From Bowmanella denitrificans (GTDB lineage Bacteria > Pseudomonadota > Gammaproteobacteria > Enterobacterales > Alteromonadaceae): a stretch of DNA of 64,000 bases. The position numbers and the translations under genes were made by a program. Below are positions 1-8,476 of the stretch, piece after piece. The DNA lies in NCBI RefSeq assembly GCF_002887595.1, contig NZ_PEBU01000003.1, positions 1 through 64,000 on the forward strand. The letters run 5' to 3'. The notes beneath the pieces are model-generated. The model had not been told where the DNA came from and searched no databases. It was given only the letters and a program-made list of their open reading frames with translations. Every line of letters starts with the position of its first letter. Within the stretch, counting starts at the first letter, position 1.

Positions 1-61
1 ACAGACTATTTAGAGAGGGTGTTAGTGGCCGGTATGGGCGAAGTGCTCGAAAAATGAGCAT

Positions 62-253
62 TCATGCTCTTGCCCTGGGACGGCAAATGTCATCATTTTT
101 ATACCTGGGATAAAACACCGACAAATCCAGCTTCTCATCAATCAAATGGTGAATGGCATGTTCGAACGTGCCAGGCTGCAACTGGTCGAGATAGTTAATC
201 ACCACCATCGAGTGTTGCTGATAATTGAGGGGTTTAAAACGCGGCATCATCAA
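62..253 (-). pseudogene. Truncated IS1182-like transposase remnant
   Basis: The 63 codons resemble the extreme N-terminus of IS1182/IS5-type DDE transposases (FKPLNYQQHSM, then QLQPGTFEHAIHHLIDE and LDLSVFYPRYKNDD). Similarity stops at the NDD and an unrelated short tail (ICRPRARA) leads to a stop, where a full transposase of this family runs to roughly 400-500 residues. In the neighbouring frame a short stretch ending in SFFEHFAHTGH reads to a stop at about position 30, which could be the original C-terminus joined by an internal deletion. No DDE catalytic residues remain, so it cannot be active. The family call comes from recognising the N-terminal motif; element ends were not identified. 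Confidence 0.6.
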
Positions 254-353
254 GGCTCCTGCGCCAATTTGATAAGCCTATTGGATCACAGACACAGGTC
301 AGGGGGAAGCAATTGTTGATTATTTATTGAGCTGTTTTAGGGTTTTTATACAG

Positions 354-468
354 CCTCAACGCCCCGCTTAGGGGCAATAACACGTGGGCTAAAATTAGGA
401 GCAAAGCGACTGAGCCCACGTGTTATTGTCCCAGGGAGCTTGCGACCGACTACAGCGGTTTGTTATGC
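354..468 (-). other. Integron attC-like recombination site (VCR-like)
   Basis: Read on the minus strand this begins with a core site GCATAAC followed by AAACCGC and ends with CCCCTAAGCGGGGC and GTTGAGG. Between them is a long imperfect palindrome whose 20-base arms (372-391 and 413-432) differ at one base. Outer and inner ends pair with each other as in attC sites, and the GCATAACAAAC...CCCTTAGGCGGGC-type ends resemble Vibrio repeats. The size (about 115 bp) also fits that class. The right-hand core site matches GTTRRRY at 6 of 7 positions. It lies directly 3' of the lipoprotein gene, whose stop codon sits just before it, as in integron cassettes. Confidence 0.7.
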
Positions 469-469
469 C

Positions 470-1003
470 TTAGTTGCATTTTGTCTGAGCCCCCCAGTTT
501 TCGTCGAAATATGCCTGATAGTATGTTGTCGCCCACGAAGGGCGAGAGAGACTTATTTTATCGGGTTGATAGATTATTTCACTAATACAACCACCAAAAA
601 CGAAGCCCGCGGAAAATATACTGATTGCCACATTTCCATTGTAATAATCTACAGCAGTAGCTTTTGTAGATTTTAATAATTGAACATACTCATCGTAACG
701 CGAACTTGTTAATCGATATGTACCTGTGACGACACTGAATGGGACATAATGTCCGTAGTCTTTACTCCAACCTTTTTCAGTTAGGTCATATTCACCTATT
801 TTCCCCTCTCGAATTTGAAAATAATCCAAGTCGTGAGAGTCACTTATGATCATACTTCTCAATTTATCAAAAGAGCGATGATGTTCATTGAAATGTTTAG
901 TTAGCTCACTCTCGTTTGGGGCTGTATTAGTATTTTTGGTACACCCAACCAAAAATAAACAAAAGATAAAATAAAAATTGCGCATAAGCTTAATTCTAGG
1001 CAT
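470..1003 (-). CDS. Cassette-borne hypothetical lipoprotein
   Basis: A 177-residue product with a lipoprotein signal: basic start, hydrophobic core and lipobox LVGC, so Cys21 would be lipidated and the rest exported. I do not recognise the mature domain. It is rich in Tyr and Ser and carries two further Cys residues. The start at 1003 lies inside the recombination core GTTATGC; an ATG at 985 (MRNFYF) would also give a complete signal peptide, and neither has a strong ribosome binding site. The gene is visibly A+T-richer than its surroundings and sits alone, ending against an attC-like site, so it is best read as an integron gene cassette. Function unknown. Confidence 0.75.
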   Translation of the reverse strand: MPRIKLMRNFYFIFCLFLVGCTKNTNTAPNESELTKHFNEHHRSFDKLRSMIISDSHDLDYFQIREGKIGEYDLTEKGWSKDYGHYVPFSVVTGTYRLTSSRYDEYVQLLKSTKATAVDYYNGNVAISIFSAGFVFGGCISEIIYQPDKISLSRPSWATTYYQAYFDENWGAQTKCN

Positions 1004-1006
1004 AAC
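1000..1006 (-). other. Upstream cassette junction core GTTATGC
   Basis: On the minus strand the heptamer GTTATGC marks the 5' boundary of the cassette and is the same heptamer found (as GCATAAC) at the start of the downstream attC. The bases upstream (AATAAGCT) do not look like the end of another attC or an attI site, so the cassette may have been inserted at a secondary G^TT site. If cut after the G, the cassette is 646 bp (360-1005). Confidence 0.5.
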
Positions 1007-1712
1007 AGCTTATTATATTGAATTCGTGATTAAGTTCGCATCTGCGTCGGTAACATTGCCCTTCCATCTTCACAGTAATCCCTTATTTTCAAATAGTTAA
1101 CGCTACACTTTGCGACTTCACTTTTAGCGCACTTGTGGGGAAAGTGAGAATGCAGTGTAAACGAGGTCTCAGTAAACACGCAACGTTTTCACTTTCTTCA
1201 AGCTTTACAAAGGGTTGGGTGTCTGGCGCTTGGGGAAAGTGAGCGCACATTCTCGATAAACTTCGTCAAAACAGGCTGATTCTAACGCTATCTATTACAC
1301 CTGTATCAATATACATAGTTTTTCAGTTTGCGATACTTCTTCACCGCAGAGCCATCCAAATAGCCCGAGCTCTTCTCCGTGCCCTCTGTGCCTCTGTGGT
1401 GAAAGAATCTGTCCCAAAAGCACAAATAACCACAGAGGCACAAAGAACACAGAGTATTTGAAAGCATTACTGGGAACTTAGCGTCACAGTGAGAAATCTT
1501 TTCGTGCCGTTCGTGTTTTTCGTGGTGATATAGCTTCTAAATGCACTTTGACCACGAACCACAAGAAAAACACAAAACCTCTCACCGCAGAGCCGCGGAG
1601 TTCACTGAGAAAAACAGCAGCAAATTCAGTTCATGCCCTAGAAAACTCTCCGTTCTCTGCGTCTCCGCGGTGAAAACAAGGCGTTCGTGTTTTTCGTGGT
1701 AAACATCAAGCC
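1004..1712. repeat. Gene-free island of inverted and direct repeats
   Basis: No convincing gene is present in these about 700 bases. An 18-bp direct repeat (gttcgtgtttttcgtggt) occurs at 1509-1526 and 1683-1700, with an inverted partial copy at about 1551-1575. Two inverted pairs follow the widespread 'ctctgtgcctctgtggt' pattern: 1384-1400 against 1429-1445, and 1581-1600 (caccgcagagccgcggag) against 1654-1673. A shorter direct repeat ggggaaagtgag occurs at 1137-1148 and 1232-1243. Sequences of this kind are scattered intergenically in many unrelated bacteria; their function is unknown to me. Confidence 0.7.
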
Positions 1713-2375
1713 TCAGGCATACTGATATTCCCCACCCTTTTCCAGTGCGCGCTGATAAGCCGGACGGGCATGGATACGTTTAACATAAGCGCGGATATTA
1801 GGATGTTTGTCCGTTACCAGGCCGCGGGCCAGTGAGGCTTCCAATGGAAAGCTCATCTGCACGTCGGCGCCACTTGGCTTGTCACCCAGCAACCAATCCT
1901 TACCAGCCAGTTGCCCTTCCACAAAGGCCAGGTTATTGGTCAGGTTCGGCCCGACAAAGGCACGATTAACCTTAGCAACGATGCCTGAGGCAATAGGTTT
2001 AATCAGCCAGGGCGCATTGGCCTTAATCTTATCCAGTACCAGTTTCAGCAGCATCGGCGGCATCAGACTGCCTTCGGCAAAGTGCAGCCAGTAGTGATAA
2101 TGGCGATACTCGTCCGTGTCGCCAGGCGGTATCCACTCCGGGCCATATTGTTCACACAAATACTGAATAATGGCGCCGGATTCAGCCAGTACCAGCTCAC
2201 CATCGGTGATCACCGGGGATTTGCCCAGAGGGTGAACCGCTTTTAGTGCCGCCGGGGCCAGCATCGTCTGGCTGTCGCGCTGGTAAGTTTGGATCTGGTA
2301 AGGTAACGCCAGCTCCTCCAGTAACCATAAAATGCGCTGGGAGCGGCTGTTGTTCAGGTGATGCAACGTTAACAT
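1713..2375 (-). CDS. Glutathione S-transferase family protein
   Basis: A 220-residue cytosolic GST. The N-terminal thioredoxin-like domain (residues 1-80) shows the SRSQRILWLLEEL helix with the likely active Ser near residue 10. It also has the cis-proline GKSPVITDG segment and the glutathione-binding ESGAIIQYL motif. The remainder is the all-helical C-terminal domain. It probably conjugates or reduces small electrophiles with glutathione; the substrate cannot be told from sequence. It ends 55 bp before the start-side neighbour zapE ends, so the two may be transcribed together leftward (zapE first). Confidence 0.9.
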   Translation of the reverse strand: MLTLHHLNNSRSQRILWLLEELALPYQIQTYQRDSQTMLAPAALKAVHPLGKSPVITDGELVLAESGAIIQYLCEQYGPEWIPPGDTDEYRHYHYWLHFAEGSLMPPMLLKLVLDKIKANAPWLIKPIASGIVAKVNRAFVGPNLTNNLAFVEGQLAGKDWLLGDKPSGADVQMSFPLEASLARGLVTDKHPNIRAYVKRIHARPAYQRALEKGGEYQYA

Positions 2376-2430
2376 GAATAATACCTTGGATTTTCTCTAA
2401 ACGCTGGGTACGTAAAGCAAGCTGATTGGA

Positions 2431-3609
2431 TCATATTCTCTGCCACTTACCCTGCTGATACTGTAAAGACCCCATCTCGGCCAGTCGGCTTTTCAGCCGC
2501 TCAAATTCAAATAATAAGGTGCCATTGGTATACAGCTTATCCAGCGCGACACTGGCCGAGATCACGACCCGGGTACCGCTGCTGTAGCACTGGTCTATCA
2601 GCGCAATAAAGCGCCGCGTCGCATCGTCCATCTGCCCCAGCGTGACCTGCCGTTCACCGGTCGGGCCTGAGCCGGCGGCACTGTCCTCTGTGCCCCTGGC
2701 TTTAATCTGTTCCTGCGGCGCTGCCGACAGCTCGGGCACATTGAACACCAACAAGGTGCTGAACTGTTGCGCCAGGGCAATATAGTCCAGATGACTGCGC
2801 GGGCCTTCACATAACGCAGCAAAGTGAAAGGCGATACACTGTTGCCGCCGCCCCACACAATTCAGCACCCGGCCATTAACTTCCACCGTGCAGGGTAAAA
2901 CATCGCCCAGGTACCTTTGCAACAACTGCTGGTTTAATGCTGCCATTGGCTTTGGCCCTTGCGCAACAAAATAGCAAGGCGCCTGGGTTAGACTACGCAG
3001 CCGATAGTCTGTGTCACCACTGAGCTCTATTACCTCACAAAAGTGTTCAATATCGGCAATGGCTGGCAGAAAACGCTGTCGTTGCAGGCCATTGCGATAC
3101 AGTTGCGCTGGTGCACAATTACTGGTTGCCACCAGCATCAGTCCGGCTCTGAACAGATGGCCAAATAAGGTGCCCAGCAACATGGCATCCCCAATATCCG
3201 AGACGAAAAACTCATCAAAGCAAATGACTTTGCATTGTTTGGCCAACTGTCTGGCGACATGTAGCAGCGGATCGCTTTTACCGGTCAATGGGATCAGTTG
3301 CTGATGCAGGTCCTGCATAAATTCATGAAAATGCTGACGCCGAACCAGCTCCGTTGGCAACTGGCGGGCAAAGGCATCCATCAGCATGGTTTTACCGCGC
3401 CCCACCTTACCCCAGATATACAGGCCTTGGGCTGTTGCCCGTTGATGGGTGACAATAGCCCTGGCTAGCTCGGTTAGCTTGTTGTGCACCTGCAGTTGGC
3501 TGGCATCCAGCTGTATGGCCGGGTCAAGTCTGCCAGCTAATCCAGACTTATTAATTGATATACCCACCCTCGAATTGTTCCTTTCAGCCAAATTTGTTAT
3601 AAAAACCAA
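2431..3609 (-). CDS. zapE: Cell division protein ZapE-like AFG1/Lace1 ATPase
   Basis: AFG1-family P-loop ATPase of 392 residues. Walker A GKVGRGKT lies at residues 67-74 and is followed by the family signature HFHEFMQ and Walker B VICFDEF with the sensor-like ATSN. ZapE in E. coli contacts FtsZ and acts at the constricting ring, mainly under stress. The C-terminal part contains an unusual polar insert around EQIKARGTEDSAAGSGPTGERQ, just before the family's conserved DDATRRFIALID stretch. A GTG at 3567 preceded by AAAGGA is an alternative start. The gene diverges from the DUF805 gene, leaving only about 31 bp between the starts. Confidence 0.88.
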   Translation of the reverse strand: MVFITNLAERNNSRVGISINKSGLAGRLDPAIQLDASQLQVHNKLTELARAIVTHQRATAQGLYIWGKVGRGKTMLMDAFARQLPTELVRRQHFHEFMQDLHQQLIPLTGKSDPLLHVARQLAKQCKVICFDEFFVSDIGDAMLLGTLFGHLFRAGLMLVATSNCAPAQLYRNGLQRQRFLPAIADIEHFCEVIELSGDTDYRLRSLTQAPCYFVAQGPKPMAALNQQLLQRYLGDVLPCTVEVNGRVLNCVGRRQQCIAFHFAALCEGPRSHLDYIALAQQFSTLLVFNVPELSAAPQEQIKARGTEDSAAGSGPTGERQVTLGQMDDATRRFIALIDQCYSSGTRVVISASVALDKLYTNGTLLFEFERLKSRLAEMGSLQYQQGKWQRI

Positions 3610-3640
3610 TTACAATCAACACCTTAAATACGGACATTAT

Positions 3641-3979
3641 ATGCAGTGGTATAAAAAGTTCTTCAGTGACTACTTCACCTTTTCAACCCGCTCAAGACGT
3701 GAAGAATACTGGATGGTATTTCTTATCAACTTTGTTGTCTCTTTGCTTCTGAGCCTGCTCGGCGGCATACCTGGTCTTATCTACTCGCTGGTTATTATGA
3801 TCCCCAGCCTGGCAATTATGGTGCGCCGCCTGCATGACACCGGCAAAAGCGGCTGGTGGGCACTGTTAATGCTGATTCCGCTGTTGGGATTCCTGGTGTT
3901 GCTGTTATTCCTGATTCAGGACAGCCAGCCAGAAGAAAACCAGTGGGGGCCTAATCCTAAAGCCGGGCTAGCCAATTAA
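3641..3979 (+). CDS. DUF805 family inner-membrane protein
   Basis: A 112-residue protein starting MQWYKKFFSDYFTFSTRSRR, the usual opening of DUF805 proteins (E. coli YhaH/YhaI type). Hydrophobic segments at about residues 25-60 and 75-100 are separated by the conserved VRRLHDTGKSGWW loop. The reading frame is open further upstream, but the family alignment and the ATG at 3641 set the start; the ribosome binding site is weak. Role unknown. A perfect hairpin follows the stop. Confidence 0.88.
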   Translation: MQWYKKFFSDYFTFSTRSRREEYWMVFLINFVVSLLLSLLGGIPGLIYSLVIMIPSLAIMVRRLHDTGKSGWWALLMLIPLLGFLVLLLFLIQDSQPEENQWGPNPKAGLAN

Positions 3980-4014
3980 TACTCGACACTCAAAATAGGC
4001 TACGCCAGTTAAAC

Positions 4015-4038
4015 ATAAGGCCGCTGTTGCGGCCTTAT
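4015..4038. terminator. Bidirectional rho-independent terminator
   Basis: Perfect 10-bp arms (ataaggccgc / gcggccttat) around the loop tgtt, between the convergent DUF805 and M3 peptidase genes. The A/T pairs at the base can serve as the U-tract in both directions. Confidence 0.8.
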
Positions 4039-4053
4039 TGCTATCCATTCATG

Positions 4054-6234
4054 TTACATTTTTACGCTTTTACCTAATGGAAAGCCACGGTCTTGCATTA
4101 GCGCTTCCACCTTGGCATCCCGGCCACGAAAATCCCGGTACGCTTCCGCCGGATCCTGAGCATTTCTGATTGAGAACAGGTGCTTAACCAGTTTATCAGC
4201 CATCTCTTGGTCGTAAAAACCGCCCGGTGCTTCGGCAAATGCCTGCGCGGCATCCGAGGTCAGCACTTCTGCCCACATATAGCCGTAGTAACCGGCAGAA
4301 TAGCCTTCGCCGGAAAACACATGGCCAAATTGCGGCGTTCGATGCCGCATCACCAGCTCTTTGGGCATGCCTAGCGCATTCAGGGTATCCCGCTCAAAAG
4401 CGTCGGCATCAATATTGGTGGGGTCTGTCATATGCAGTTTCAAATCCACTAAGGCTGAAGCCAGATACTCTGTGGTTTTAAACCCTTCGTTAAAGGTGGC
4501 GGCTTTTTTAATTTTGCTCACCAATTCGGCAGGAATAGGCTGGCCGGTGCGATGGTGGACCAGATAGTTATTAATGACCTCGTCGGTCAGCAGCCAGCGC
4601 TCTAACAATTGTGACTGAAACTCGGTGTAGTCCCTTACCCCGCTGTTCAAGGTAGGATAGGCAACCTTGGACGACAAGGCATGCAGCGCATGGCCGAATT
4701 CGTGGAAGAACGTAGTGGCATCGTCCCAGGAAATCAGCACGGCTTCGCCCGGTGCGCCTTTAACAAAATTGGAATTGTTGGAAGACAGCACGGTTTTCGC
4801 ACCATCAAAACTGGTGTGGCTGCGATAGCTGTTAGCCCAGGCACCACTGCGTTTGCCCTGGCGGGCAAAAGGATCCAGATACCACAATCCTACCAGTTCA
4901 CCACTGGTTTTGTCCTTCACTTCAAACACTTGCACATCAGGATGGAATACCGGCACACTACCTTGCGGAACGGGCGTAAAGTCGAAGTTAAACAAACGTC
5001 CTGCCACATAGAACATGGCCTGGCGCAACTTATCCAGTTGCAGATACTGCTTCACTTCATCTGAGTCCAGATCATATTTAGCTTTACGCACTTTTTCCGC
5101 GTAATAACGATAATCCCATGGCTGAATCTTGATGTTAGCCCCTTCAGCGTCGGCCACCGCCTGCATATCCTTGACTTCTTCTTTCACCCGGGCAATGGCT
5201 GCCGGCCAAACCGCTTGCATCAATTGCATGGCATTTTCCGGCGTTTTGGCCATGCGGTTAGACAGTCGCCACTGGGCATAATTGTCATACCCCAGTAATT
5301 GCACCCGTTCATGCCGCAATTTAAGAATGTCGGCAATAATGGCGTTATTGTCATAGCTGTCGCCGTTATCACCACGGTTGTAATAGGTACGCCACACCTT
5401 CTCGCGCAAGTCACGTTGATCAGAGAAGGTCAGAAATGGATCCATGGATGAGCGGGTATTAGTAATGGCGTATTTACCAGGCTGGCCTCTGTCTTTGGCC
5501 ACCTGCGCAGCCGCGTTAACCAGAGATTCTGGTAAGCCACTCAGTTGGGCCTTATCCAGGAATAATACGTAATTTTCCTCGTCTGCCAGGACGTTATTGG
5601 CAAACTGGGTATGCAGCTTGGACAATTCCAGATTAATGGCCGCGTAACGCGCCTTTGCCTCATCATCCAGGGTTGCGCCATTACTGGCGAAGCTGTCATA
5701 GATCAGGTACGCCAGGCGCTGCTGATCGGGACGTAAGGTGCTTAAATCATCACTTTCATACACCGCTTTAATCCGGGCAAATAGCTTGTCGTTTTGCACG
5801 ATACGGGAATTAAAGGCTGACAGTTTGGGTGCCATGTCTTTTTGGATGGCGCGAAACTCTGGGCTGGACAGGTTGGAACTGAGGATTCCGTAATAGGTAA
5901 ATACTCTGTCCAGTTCTTTACCGGTGCGCTCATAAGCAACAATGGTATTTTCAAAGCTGGGCGGGGCCGGATTGTTGGCAATCTTATCAAGCTCAGCCAA
6001 CTGCGCCGCCATGGCCGTTTCCAGTGCGGGCTTCACCTGAGATAGCTGCATTTTGTCAAATGCCGGCACACCACCATAAGGACCGGACCACTCAGCCAAC
6101 AACGCATTGGCGGATTGAACTTGTGCTTGCGCAGCACTGACTGACTCTGGCGGTGTTTGCTGGCAAGCCGCCAGGGGGCCAAGTAATGCCGCTGCCACGG
6201 CGATTTTAACGATAGGGTAAGAGAATTTTTTCAT
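4054..6234 (-). CDS. M3 family metallopeptidase (Dcp-like) lipoprotein
   Basis: A 726-residue zinc peptidase of the thimet oligopeptidase / peptidyl-dipeptidase Dcp family. The zinc site HEFGH starts at residue 511 within TTFFHEFGHALHALSS. An N-terminal lipoprotein signal ends in LAAC, so it is expected to be anchored in the envelope and to trim peptides there, unlike the cytoplasmic E. coli Dcp. The start MKKFSYP at 6234 is chosen because it gives a normal signal peptide; the frame is open 15 codons further up. The C-terminus has the family's GEGYSAGYYGYMW substrate-binding motif. It is transcribed alone, convergent with DUF805 and divergent from prkA. Confidence 0.92.
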   Translation of the reverse strand: MKKFSYPIVKIAVAAALLGPLAACQQTPPESVSAAQAQVQSANALLAEWSGPYGGVPAFDKMQLSQVKPALETAMAAQLAELDKIANNPAPPSFENTIVAYERTGKELDRVFTYYGILSSNLSSPEFRAIQKDMAPKLSAFNSRIVQNDKLFARIKAVYESDDLSTLRPDQQRLAYLIYDSFASNGATLDDEAKARYAAINLELSKLHTQFANNVLADEENYVLFLDKAQLSGLPESLVNAAAQVAKDRGQPGKYAITNTRSSMDPFLTFSDQRDLREKVWRTYYNRGDNGDSYDNNAIIADILKLRHERVQLLGYDNYAQWRLSNRMAKTPENAMQLMQAVWPAAIARVKEEVKDMQAVADAEGANIKIQPWDYRYYAEKVRKAKYDLDSDEVKQYLQLDKLRQAMFYVAGRLFNFDFTPVPQGSVPVFHPDVQVFEVKDKTSGELVGLWYLDPFARQGKRSGAWANSYRSHTSFDGAKTVLSSNNSNFVKGAPGEAVLISWDDATTFFHEFGHALHALSSKVAYPTLNSGVRDYTEFQSQLLERWLLTDEVINNYLVHHRTGQPIPAELVSKIKKAATFNEGFKTTEYLASALVDLKLHMTDPTNIDADAFERDTLNALGMPKELVMRHRTPQFGHVFSGEGYSAGYYGYMWAEVLTSDAAQAFAEAPGGFYDQEMADKLVKHLFSIRNAQDPAEAYRDFRGRDAKVEALMQDRGFPLGKSVKM

Positions 6235-6413
6235 GTGTTTAGGCTTCTCGCGGCAGGTGAAAAAACGCAGTTTACCCACAGTAGAACAAGAAGCCCATGC
6301 CCGTGTCAGTCAGGTCCAGTGTCTTTTGGTTAAAAATTGTTTCCATCGCAGTAAGCCGTCCCTTTAGCGAGTCGGCATTGACGTGCCGCCTGTCAGGCCC
6401 TCAATACAATTTT

Positions 6414-6438
6414 TTGCAATGAAATCTGCAAATTGCAA
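6414..6438. promoter_or_regulatory. Inverted repeat upstream of prkA
   Basis: Arms ttgcaat and attgcaa are separated by 11 bases, about 100 bp upstream of prkA and 180 bp from the divergent M3 peptidase start. The symmetry fits a dimeric regulator site, but I recognise no specific factor and the match could be chance in an A/T-rich stretch. Confidence 0.25.
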
Positions 6439-6537
6439 CACAGAGGCGGAAAATAGGGTCTAACCTTTAGGTAGGGTCATCAAGTACCTGCTCTTTTCTC
6501 AATCGCGTGATTTCAGTTGATTATCCCGGAGGTGGCT

Positions 6538-8460
6538 ATGGGTATTTTCGAGCACTACCAACAACGATATGAAGCTCACAAAGAAGAAGAATACAGTATC
6601 AGCGAATTTCTTGACCTGTGTAAGCAGGACAAAACAGCCTATGCTAATGCCGCTGAACGTCTGTTATTGGCCATTGGCGAGCCGGAAATGGTGGATACTT
6701 CCCAGGAACCGGCATTGAGCCGTATATTTTCCAACCGCACCATTGCCAGGTACCCGTCTTTCTCTGACTTTTTCGGCATGGAAGAATCCATCGAGCAAAT
6801 TGTCTCCTACCTGAAACATTCGGCTCAGGGCCTGGAAGAGAAAAAACAAATACTCTATTTGCTTGGTCCGGTGGGCGGCGGTAAGTCATCGCTGGCCGAG
6901 AAACTCAAAGAACTGATGCAAAAAGTACCAGTGTATTGCCTGAAAGGTTCACCGGTGAATGACCATCCCCTGTCATTGTTTAATGTCTCAGAAGACGGCG
7001 AGATCCTGGAAAAAGAATACGGCATTCCTAAGCGCTACCTGAAAACCATTATGTCGCCCTGGGCCAGAAAACGCCTGCATGAATTCAATGGCGATATTTC
7101 CAAGTTCCGGGTGGTGAAAATGCATCCCTCGGTATTGGACCAGATTGCCGTGGCCAAAACCGAGCCTGGTGATGACAACAATCAGGACATCTCGTCTCTG
7201 GTGGGAAAAGTGGATATCCGTAAACTGGAGACCTTTGCCCAGAATGACCCGGACGCTTACAGTTATTCGGGTGCACTGTGCAAGGCCAATCAGGGCCTGA
7301 TGGAATTTGTGGAAATGTTCAAGGCCCCGATCAAAGTGCTGCATCCTTTGCTTACGGCCACGCAGGAAGGCAACTACAATCCCACCGAAGGTTTCTCTGC
7401 CCTGCCCTTTGACGGCATTATTCTGGCCCACTCCAATGAATCAGAGTGGATGAGTTTTCGCAATAACCGCAATAACGAGGCCTTTCTCGACCGGGTGTAT
7501 ATTGTCAAAGTGCCCTACTGCCTGCGGGTCAGCGAAGAGCAGCGCATATATCGCAAACTGATAGAAAGCAGCGAATTAACCGGTGCCCCTTGTGCACCTG
7601 GTACGCTGGAAATTCTGTCTCAGTTCAGCGTGCTGTCACGGCTCAAAGAGCCCGAGAATTCCAGTATTTACTCCAAAATGCGGGTATATGACGGCGAAAG
7701 CCTGAAAGACACCGACCCTAAAGCCAAGTCATATCAGGAATATCGTGACTATGCCGGCGTGGACGAAGGCATGGAAGGTCTGTCTACCCGTTTTGCCTTT
7801 AAAATCCTGTCCAAGGTATTTAACTTCGACGCTCAGGAAGTGGCAGCCAACCCGGTTCATCTGTTTTATGTACTGGAACGCCAGGTCGAACGGGAGCAAT
7901 TTCCGCAGGACACCACCGAGCGCTACAAAGAGTTTTTAAAGGGCTACCTGGTACCCAAATATGTGGAGTTTATCGGCAAAGAGATTCAGACCGCTTATCT
8001 GGAATCTTATTCAGAATATGGCCAGAACCTGTTCGACCGTTATGTGACTTATGCGGATTTCTGGATCCAGGATCAGGAGTACCGGGATCCAGAGACCGGC
8101 CAGTTATTTGACCGTGAAGCATTAAATGCCGAACTGGAAAAAATCGAAAAACCTGCCGGTATCAGTAATCCCAAAGACTTCAGAAATGAAATCGTTAATT
8201 TTGTGTTGCGTGCCCGAGCCAACAACAAAGGGAAGAACCCGGCCTGGACCAGTTATGAAAAACTGCGCACTGTTATAGAGAAAAAAATGTTCTCTAATAC
8301 CGAAGATCTGCTGCCGGTGATTTCCTTTAATGCCAAAAGCAGCGCCGAAGATCAGAAAAAACATGACGACTTTGTTAAGCGCATGACGGAAAAAGGCTAC
8401 ACCAAGAAACAGGTAAGGCTGCTGTGTGAATGGTATCTACGCGTGCGTAAGTCATCCTAA
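6538..8460 (+). CDS. prkA: PrkA/YeaG serine protein kinase
   Basis: PrkA-family AAA+ ATPase / serine kinase, 640 residues, the usual length for E. coli YeaG. The P-loop GPVGGGKS starts at residue 110 and the C-terminal third is the PrkA kinase domain. YeaG is tied to sustained nitrogen starvation and general stress in enterics. The start at 6538 is fixed by GGAGG at 6528-6532; the frame is open 7 codons upstream without a better site. yeaH follows after 16 bp, so the two form an operon. The usual third partner, spoVR, is present but about 8 kb downstream. Confidence 0.95.
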   Translation: MGIFEHYQQRYEAHKEEEYSISEFLDLCKQDKTAYANAAERLLLAIGEPEMVDTSQEPALSRIFSNRTIARYPSFSDFFGMEESIEQIVSYLKHSAQGLEEKKQILYLLGPVGGGKSSLAEKLKELMQKVPVYCLKGSPVNDHPLSLFNVSEDGEILEKEYGIPKRYLKTIMSPWARKRLHEFNGDISKFRVVKMHPSVLDQIAVAKTEPGDDNNQDISSLVGKVDIRKLETFAQNDPDAYSYSGALCKANQGLMEFVEMFKAPIKVLHPLLTATQEGNYNPTEGFSALPFDGIILAHSNESEWMSFRNNRNNEAFLDRVYIVKVPYCLRVSEEQRIYRKLIESSELTGAPCAPGTLEILSQFSVLSRLKEPENSSIYSKMRVYDGESLKDTDPKAKSYQEYRDYAGVDEGMEGLSTRFAFKILSKVFNFDAQEVAANPVHLFYVLERQVEREQFPQDTTERYKEFLKGYLVPKYVEFIGKEIQTAYLESYSEYGQNLFDRYVTYADFWIQDQEYRDPETGQLFDREALNAELEKIEKPAGISNPKDFRNEIVNFVLRARANNKGKNPAWTSYEKLRTVIEKKMFSNTEDLLPVISFNAKSSAEDQKKHDDFVKRMTEKGYTKKQVRLLCEWYLRVRKSS

Positions 8461-8476
8461 AGCGCGAGGTAGTGGT

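Noticed and set aside
440-676. Plus-strand frame across the attC site and cassette gene
   Set aside because: It runs antisense through the palindromic site and the lipoprotein gene, with no domain.
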